Positions 58,379 through 64,000 of a stretch of 64,000 bases of DNA are shown here, one piece after another. The stretch spans positions 1,698,501 through 1,762,500 of the forward strand of contig CALZFC010000057.1 in assembly GCA_945643635.1 (NCBI GenBank), given 5' to 3'. The notes beneath the pieces were generated by a model. It saw only the letters and a program-made list of their open reading frames with translations. It did not search any database and was not told the DNA's origin. The translations under genes were made by a program, and so were the position numbers. The stretch's first letter is position 1; the number at the start of each line of letters is the position of its first letter. Origin of the DNA: Allodiplogaster sudhausi. Lineage: Eukaryota; Nematoda; Chromadorea; Rhabditida; Diplogasteridae.

Positions 58379-59636
58379 CCCTTTCTATCTTGCGCACTCT
58401 CCACCTCTGTCGCTCTCATGACAACAAACGACATTTGAAAGTTTCTTAGAAAAATAAAAGGCATATTGCACTGAATGACATTGTATACACATATGACGGA
58501 AATTCATTTTTTTTTCGTCAAATAAAATAAAATAATAATAAACTATTAAGACTGACATCGCTGACGCCGTTCGCGTCCTCGTGCATTGTTGGAAGCAGAT
58601 GATGGTGATGACCTGGAGTTAGAGAAGAGTAGGAGAGAGAGAGAGAGAAAATGAGAGAGAATGAGAGAGAGAGAGAGAATGAGAGAGAAAATGAGAGAGT
58701 ATGAGAGAGACTGAGAGAGAGAGAGAATAAGAGAGAGAGAACGAGGGAGATCGGAGAGAGAGAGAATGAGTGAGAGAGAGAGCGAGAGAGAGCGCGAGAC
58801 AGAGCGAGAGAGAGAGATCAGAGAGTGAGAGAGAGACAGAGAGACGGATTTGAGAGAGATGTTAGAAAGAGGGATAAGAGAAAGAGTGGAGAGGAGAGGA
58901 AGTAAAAGAAACGATTTATTACGCCGTAAAGCATGAAGATGTCGAAAGGCAGAAAAAAAATGGACGATAAGAATCCTTTCAGGTTATGACAAAAGTCTCG
59001 AGACATCGATTAGTGCTTACCGAGATTTGATCCATGGCTACCTTTCTATGACATGGCTTGGCCAATAAATTGTTCCTCTCTCTTTCTCCCTCTCTCTCTC
59101 ACTCACTCTCTCTCTCTCTCTCTCTTTCTTGCGCGCTCTCTTTCACTCTCTCTCTCTCGCTCTCTATCTCTCCTTCTCTCTCTCTCGTTTTCTCTTCTCT
59201 ATCTCACTAATCTCTAAAACCTCCGTCCACCTTTGTGCAAGATATCTGGTTCCTAGTTGAACAAATGCTCATTTTTTCTCTCTCGGAAAAAAAACTCAAG
59301 AAAGGATAAAGCATATGAAAAAGGCAACATAAATCAAATTAAATTATAGTTTGGATCTTGCCGATAGCCTATATTTGAAAAAAATAATACAAATATATAC
59401 TAATACTAACTAAAGCCGAAAAAAGGTGATAATTAAAACAATAATTATAACAAATAATTAAGACAATAGTTATTATTAATAATTAAGACAATAATAATTT
59501 AGAGACAGAAAAAAATTAGGAGAATAGAGAATATTTAAAATAAATTAATGAGCAACAAACCAGCCGCCGCCGCCGAAACGGTCGTCGACGCCACCGACGT
59601 CTCCTTGGCGCCGGCAGCCAGAAGCTGCCTCAGCAT
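36092..59636 (-). CDS. Three-finger C2HC zinc-finger protein with polyQ/polyP regions, 17 exons, 940 aa
   Basis: Probable nuclear nucleic-acid-binding regulator. Exons: 59636-59561, 58612-58557, 46079-46019, 45775-45668, 43273-43138, 43005-42867, 42587-42465, 42097-41992, 41039-40866, 39710-39526, 39142-38905, 38579-38457, 38287-38205, 38078-37895, 37666-37533, 37164-37058, 36881-36092. Every phase matches and the total is 2823 nt. Start MLRQLLAAG. Finger 1 is CPCC-x12-H-x6-C (296-319); finger 2 is CPYC-x13-H-x3-C (377-398), split by an intron after YK; finger 3 is CPHC-x12-H-x3-CH (569-590). Other features are a Q10 run (exon 8), QAPP-rich polyproline, four GQHS repeats, a PRPKRQR nuclear signal (about 873-879) and an acidic tail. 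Intron 2 is 12.5 kb. Intron 10 has a GC donor (AAG|GCATCT). The first two exons are linked by phase and composition only, so the 5' end is less certain; ATG at 46,076 is an alternative start. I do not recognise a named orthologue. Confidence 0.85.
36412..36467 (-). repeat. In-frame 12-bp tandem repeat coding GQHS
   Basis: Four to five units of a 12-bp repeat (minus strand GGTCAGCATTCT-like) encode consecutive GQHS in the last exon of the zinc-finger gene. The units differ at single bases. Confidence 0.85.
37667..37737. repeat. (TTAA)n microsatellite next to a splice acceptor
   Basis: About 70 bp of TTAA/AATT repeats end exactly at the acceptor of zinc-finger exon 15 (TTAATTAAG|AACC on the minus strand), replacing a normal pyrimidine tract. 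Confidence 0.9.
40063..40122 (-). repeat. Exact 60-bp intronic copy of zinc-finger exon 9 sequence
   Basis: Identical to 40,972-41,031, the Ala/Ser/Pro-rich N-terminal half of exon 9. No splice acceptor or finger Cys/His residues are included, so it is not a usable exon. Confidence 0.9.
40445..40834. repeat. 26-bp minisatellite, 15 units, with 78-bp higher-order period
   Basis: Fifteen units of exactly 26 bp, each centred on a CCCAATTGGGT or CCCGATTGGGT core. Three unit types (GTGCTACCACCC, ATGCTACCATTC, GTACTTCCACCC starts) alternate in a 78-bp higher-order pattern. The array lies in intron 9 of the zinc-finger gene, 31 bp from the end of exon 9. It creates artificial plus-strand frames up to 180 codons. 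Confidence 0.95.
41549..41585. repeat. (TA)n microsatellite
   Basis: About 37 bp of alternating TA within zinc-finger intron 8. Confidence 0.9.
43278..43490. repeat. (GA)n-rich array in zinc-finger intron 4
   Basis: About 210 bp of GA repeats begin 5 bp beyond exon 5, so on the minus strand the array is the CT-rich pyrimidine tract of the acceptor. Confidence 0.85.
48714..48752. repeat. (TA)n microsatellite
   Basis: About 38 bp of TA repeats within zinc-finger intron 2. Confidence 0.9.
49056..49077. repeat. Long G run
   Basis: Interrupted only near the start (GGGTGG then G17). Other G runs lie at 47,431-47,449, 48,942-48,952, 49,846-49,857 and 63,226-63,236. Confidence 0.9.
50741..50915. 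repeat. 100-bp tandem duplication within a GA array
   Basis: GAGTTAAGAATAGAGAGATA and the following AGAGGTGAAGAGACAAAG occur twice, 100 bp apart (50,761 and 50,861), with two or three base differences. Confidence 0.9.
53400..53468. repeat. 28-bp direct repeat, period 41 bp
   Basis: AAAAAGGCTTCTGCGATATT plus TGGTGTC occurs at 53,400-53,427 and again at 53,441-53,468. It lies in zinc-finger intron 2. Confidence 0.9.
54159..54195. repeat. Double G run
   Basis: Two G13-G15 runs separated by TTGGTTGGA, next to a CT array at 54,240. A strong G-quadruplex candidate on the plus strand. Confidence 0.85.
57569..57638. mobile_element. 70-bp deletion derivative of the TA-flanked MITE
   Basis: The ends CCGTATTTTCTCTATTAGTG and GAGAAAATACGG match the element at 7857-8311. 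TA flanks on both sides merge into long (TA)n microsatellites. Only a short GGGGGTACTATTTTTCAATA interior remains. Confidence 0.8.
58630..58870. repeat. (GA)n array in zinc-finger intron 1
   Basis: About 240 bp of GAGAGA/GAATGAGA repeats immediately upstream of exon 2. Confidence 0.85.
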
Positions 59637-59696
59637 CCACGGGGCGCAGAGACAACGAGAAAGGTAGAGAGTGCGAGGAGAAAGCAGAGAAAGAGA

Positions 59697-59725
59697 GAGA
59701 GAGAGGTAGAGAGCGGCTACAGTCT

Positions 59726-59773
<48 letters not shown>

Positions 59774-59825
59774 AGATAGAAAGAGAGGTAGAGAGCGGCT
59801 ACAGTCTGGAAAGAGAGAGGGAGAG
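59697..59825. repeat. 82-bp tandem duplication upstream of zinc-finger exon 1
   Basis: GAGCGGCTACAGTCTGGAAA occurs at 59,711 and 59,793, inside a GA array that begins about 40 bp upstream of the first coding exon. Confidence 0.85.
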
Positions 59826-60804
59826 ATAGAGAGAGAGGAAAACAGCAAGACAGGACATGAAATAAGGCTCGAGCGATATGTACATTTTTCGCCGATGGAT
59901 GATTCATCGAGGGAAAATGATGCATTCATACATACAAACATGTCGCGAACAGTGTATTACTCAACCGATCGAAATGACACGGAAATATACTTGAAAATCG
60001 ATCTGATCCGGTGGCGAGAAAGAGTACGACATTATGTAATGAAATCAATGAAAAATTGGCACGAATTAAAATAAAACATAAAAAAAGTCTTTAAAGATTT
60101 GTTTGGAGTAATTCGGTTGAACCAGTTCATGAGTGATCTATGTCTGGAAACTAGAAAACATTATTGCCAAAGAATAAATTAAACGATTAAGGCTCCAGAC
60201 AAAAGAATTTTAGGGCGAAATCGAAGTGGACGTTGGGAGAGAGAACAGTGTTATGGGAACGAGTGAGATATACAGAAAGAAAGAACGATTACCAGAGAGC
60301 TGGAGTTACGGACAATTCGAGCGAAAGAGAAGGAAAAGAGAGAGAGAGAGGGAGAGAGAGAGAGAGAAAGAGATTGTTTGAAAGCCTATGAATATCATTA
60401 TCACTTTCACTTTCCTTGTCACCATTCGATGGCTTTTTCGGGTACGCTCTCAACTTGCATTGAAACTATGTCGCTGATCAAGCGTAAATTCTCGTTCTGT
60501 CACATTTTTTTCTCTCTCACACTCTTTCCCTCTCTCTCTCTCCGAATCTCTCTCTCTCTCTCACTTCACTCCACTCTCTCTCTCGCTCTCCTCTCTCTCT
60601 CCCTCTCTCTCTCTACTCTTTCTCTCTCTCTTTTTTCTCTCTCTCCCTCTTTGCACTGTCAGCTCTCTCATGTCACGCGATTACACTACATATCGTCCAT
60701 CAACGCGCAAACTTCCACTAGCATGCAGCAACCACAGGGAAGAGCAGTGCACGGCTACTACTGGCGCAGTGGTCCATTCTGACCAAGTAGGGAGAGGAGA
60801 GAGT

Positions 60805-60837
<33 letters not shown>

Positions 60838-61705
60838 AGGGAAGAAGAAGGATGCGAGACATCATAAGGCCACATGAAAATAATGGCGAATTGGAGAGAC
60901 GGGGAGAGATGGAGAGGACCAAGATGAATAATGATTCATTGAGAGTAATGTGACACAAATGATGCTTGTGGGAGAGAGAGTGAAGGGAAATGGAGAGAAA
61001 TGAGATGGTGAGAGGGAGAGGGAGCGAGGGAAAGAGAGACAGACAGAGAGACACAGAGAGAGAGAGAGAGATAGAGAGTAAATCTTCCTTTTTTGACTGT
61101 CATCCACTTATCTTGCAGGCGCCACGAAGAGAAGATACGATCAGTAAAAGAGTACTACGATGGAGACTGTGCAGACTGACTGATGTGAGACAGAGAAAGG
61201 TCATGCGCGTACACACAAACACATACATATATGTATGTATGTATATACGATTCGAGTCTATATATATGTGCAAGCAATAATGATAGAACAGTAATAGCGC
61301 TGCGATTTCTGGAAGAGAAAAAAAATACATACAAGTAGGTATGTTTACATAACATACAAAGGATTATGAATTACAGTAAGATGTACGAGTTACGAATTAT
61401 GAATTACGTAAAGACGTTTTAAATAAATTTAAAATTTAAATAGATATTCTACATATAGTATAATGATTATTATTAAGACATTATGAAGATATATTACAAT
61501 ATATGTTCGCATTATGCACAGCATGCGTTGAAATTTATGTACAATATAAGACATCAAGCGAAACGGCAGTCTTTTTATTAATCTGTCCAAATAGTCAGTG
61601 GGCAATAGCGGATATGTATGTAAGATACTAATGTGCATGCAGATACAAAATACACAGCAATACCATTATTTCGGACTGTTTTACAGAGGTAAAGCGAGAG
61701 AGAGC

Positions 61706-61740
<35 letters not shown>

Positions 61741-63018
61741 TGAGATAGAGAGATAGAGAGTAGGGAGAGAGCGAAATTGTGTAACGGAATATTATCTTCT
61801 TCTTTTTCTTATTTTACTTTTCTTCCCGACTACCACCTCATTTGTCATATGTACTTCTTGCTTCCGGACCACCTGCGAAGACGGCATGTAAGGCAAGAAG
61901 GTTTTTTTGTCTCTAACTCACTCTTTCTCTGCCTCCACCTCTCTCTTTCTCTCGCTCCCTGTCTCTCTCTCTTTCTCTTTCACTCTCTTTCTCTCTCTCG
62001 CTCTCTCTTTTTCTCTTTCGCTCTCTCTCGCTCTCTCTTTCTCTCTTTCGCGCTCTCTCTCTCTCTTCGACAAAAATGACTACAGTCCCGGTTGAATACG
62101 AAGCGGCCTCTCGAAAGAAGTCGTCCATCGCGCGCATGTTTTATGCAGCGCCATCCGCCATCCAAATTGGATGTGTGCGGAGGAGGTAAAAGAAGCGCGC
62201 GGCAATAACAGACCACACACACACGCATACACATTGCGCAACCTATATCATGCGGATTTCTACTCTCATGGTGGCATTCAGCCGGCGTCGCCTTGCGGAT
62301 ATATCGTATCCACTACGCGCTAGTATATGGAAAATACATGAATATGGCTTTAAAAAATTGTCTCACAATCTGATAAAAGGTAATAAACAAGCTCTGTCTG
62401 CACTTCTTGGCATTTTGCCAAGAAATCTATTTTCTAAAAAAAAAGGAAACGGAACAAATCCACTCGCTCGTACAAGGCACCATCATCATTTTGGACCAGA
62501 AATATCCAGGCAACCAAATGTCATGTTGAAGAGAAAGCAAAAAAGAAAAAGAAAGAATAATGGCGATTGACGAATCGAGACAAATATCGAATAGGTAAGA
62601 AAGACAGAGAATTTATACGATGAGGCAAAAGATGTGTGTATGAAGAACCTTACGTGAGAGCCGAAATGATATGTGGCATGATATCGGAAGCTTGTGTTAG
62701 GATAAATTGGAAACACAAAGAAAGAAAATAATTAATATATCCTCAGCGAACATGTAGTTAAAATAGGCAGAAAAAAAGAAGCTTCGCATTCCATGATACA
62801 TTTTTCAAGATGATTGCTACATAAACAGCTAGCGCATAAAAGTGTAATGGCCAAGCTTTGCGGCGTCAACGGAACTCTATCCATTTGTTTTACAACTTTC
62901 CCTCTCTTTCTCTCTCTCTCAATTTCACAGTCTCTATCTCTCTCTTTCTATCTAATTTTTTTCCCTTTTCCCTCTCCCTCTATCTCTCTTTTCATTCTTC
63001 CTTTCTCTCTCTCCTCTT

Positions 63019-63067
<49 letters not shown>

Positions 63068-63784
63068 CTCCCTTTCTTTCCCTTACACTCTCTCTCCCTC
63101 TCTTTCCCTCCCACTCTCTCTCCCTCTCTCTCTCGCTAATCAGTCTTCTTCTGCCTTCCCAAATAGATCCATGACTTGCAACATGTATGCGTGTCCTTAA
63201 AATGGGGCATTCATTGGACCGGGAAGGGGGGGGGGGTTGGGAGACACCACCCGAAATGACGGCCATGGCCCGGGTGTAGCAGAGCCAAAATGGGGGAGGG
63301 GGATGGGTGGCGCTTGAATAGAGCCAATTTGGCCCCAGGCTGGCTAGCTTGGTCGGGGGGCCTTCGACGAGCCCCCTCTTCCATTCTCATCTCATCGTAG
63401 TAGTCGTGTCGTCGTCGACTGCCCCATGTAGTTGGCTAGCTAGTGCAGAATGTAGACTGCGACCTCCCCCCCCCCACTCACCCCTCCCATTTGCAGTTGC
63501 CAGAGGGCGCAACTGGTAAGGGTGGCTCGAGCTGGAATCTACTGCTGCAGCATGAGCAGAGCACAGCCGTAAAGCGACTCGGAAAATGTAGCACACACAA
63601 AAACACAAGAAAAAACAAACACACACAAATATCTACAAGAACAAACGAAGATTTTTGCGCAAGTTTACACAAATCCTAAGCATAAATACATATATAATGA
63701 AGATGTCTAATTGTAAGAAATTTTTTGATCTTTGATTGCAAAGAAGAAATACAAAAAGAAAGCGATTGAGAGAGAGAGAGAGTT

Positions 63785-63826
<42 letters not shown>

Positions 63827-63858
63827 TAAAAAAGGTCAGAGAAAGAGAGAGAGAGAAT

Positions 63859-63899
<41 letters not shown>

Positions 63900-64000
63900 C
63901 GAGCAGACTGCTCTCAACGATGCGCGGAGAAGAGCAATGCCAGTATGAGATGCGGCTGCGCTAATTAGAAGTGACAGTTTATATAAATGTTTGCAGTATA
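59826..64000. other. Upstream region of the zinc-finger gene, no gene recognised
   Basis: Unique AT-rich DNA with GA/CT arrays at 60,330-60,372, 60,510-60,650, 61,030-61,080, 61,695-61,760, 61,920-62,070, 62,895-63,135 and 63,765-63,895. The 106-codon frame at 62,250-62,570 is the longest not built from microsatellites. It is Lys/Arg-rich with no partner exon, so it is not called. A GC-richer patch with a G run lies at 63,215-63,370. Confidence 0.45.

Larger units (their letters stand above)
46080..58556. other. 12.5-kb intron 2 of the zinc-finger gene
   Basis: No exon in phase between 58,557 and 46,079 was found, and no independent gene is supported on either strand. The intron alternates GA and CT arrays (for example 46,630-46,890, 47,520-47,590, 47,830-47,950, 48,400-48,500, 49,135-49,320, 50,705-51,025, 51,230-51,370, 51,480-51,620, 51,760-52,180, 54,240-54,320, 55,360-55,460, 55,960-56,090, 56,260-56,600, 57,080-57,180, 57,870-58,100). 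These are interleaved with unique AT-rich DNA and several long G runs. Short GC-rich islands at 47,700-47,820, 49,980-50,110 and 53,280-53,400 could be regulatory or 5' alternative exons; I cannot decide. Confidence 0.6.

Noticed and set aside
62250..62570. 106-codon plus-strand frame, Lys/Arg-rich
   Set aside because: No domain, signal peptide, partner exon or poly(A) signal in context; the length is compatible with chance in this base composition.

Overview
Organism and overall character. The window looks like a nuclear contig from a small-intron invertebrate, most likely a nematode. Genes are split into many 33-240 bp exons with mostly tight introns whose acceptors are usually TTTCAG-like. 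One gene is a nearly full-length member of DUF229, a family common in nematodes. Purine/pyrimidine microsatellites, (GA)n and (CT)n, fill introns and intergenic DNA. A diplogastrid such as Pristionchus would fit, but that is inference only. Most long open frames here are Leu/Ser- or Glu/Arg-rich translations of these microsatellites and are not genes. All gene models below were built by hand from splice sites and reading phase.

Layout. 1-6.8 kb is a repeat graveyard. It holds an AT-rich dispersed repeat (three copies), a hAT-like foldback element inserted in one copy with an 8-bp target duplication, a TTAA-flanked hairpin element, and decayed fragments of the neighbouring DUF229 gene. 6.8-13.5 kb (minus strand) is a 20-exon DUF229 gene of 661 aa. 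13.5-17.3 kb is microsatellite-rich intergenic DNA. 17.4-20.5 kb (plus strand) has two tandem paralogous genes for small proteins ending in a Cys run. 19,957-34,040 is a head-to-tail tandem duplication of a ~7.05 kb block. Each block carries a complete copy of an unusual minus-strand gene made of ~19 tiny, almost all phase-0 exons. That gene encodes a secreted, Glu/Lys/Pro-rich low-complexity protein. The second block also carries the truncated 3' end of the preceding plus-strand gene. 34-36 kb has no gene. 36.1-59.6 kb (minus strand) is one 17-exon gene for a 940-aa C2HC zinc-finger, polyQ/polyP protein, including a 12.5-kb intron full of GA/CT arrays. 59.6-64 kb is its upstream region, with no further gene recognised.

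Most interesting. The micro-exon secreted-protein gene is the best candidate for something undescribed. Its exons are interchangeable 0-0 modules. One exon pair has been duplicated inside the gene, three modules carry frame lesions that exon skipping would remove without cost, and the whole gene has recently been duplicated. Also notable are AG|GC splice donors in three different genes, and a DUF229 C-terminus that appears to have been replaced by a dispersed repeat.
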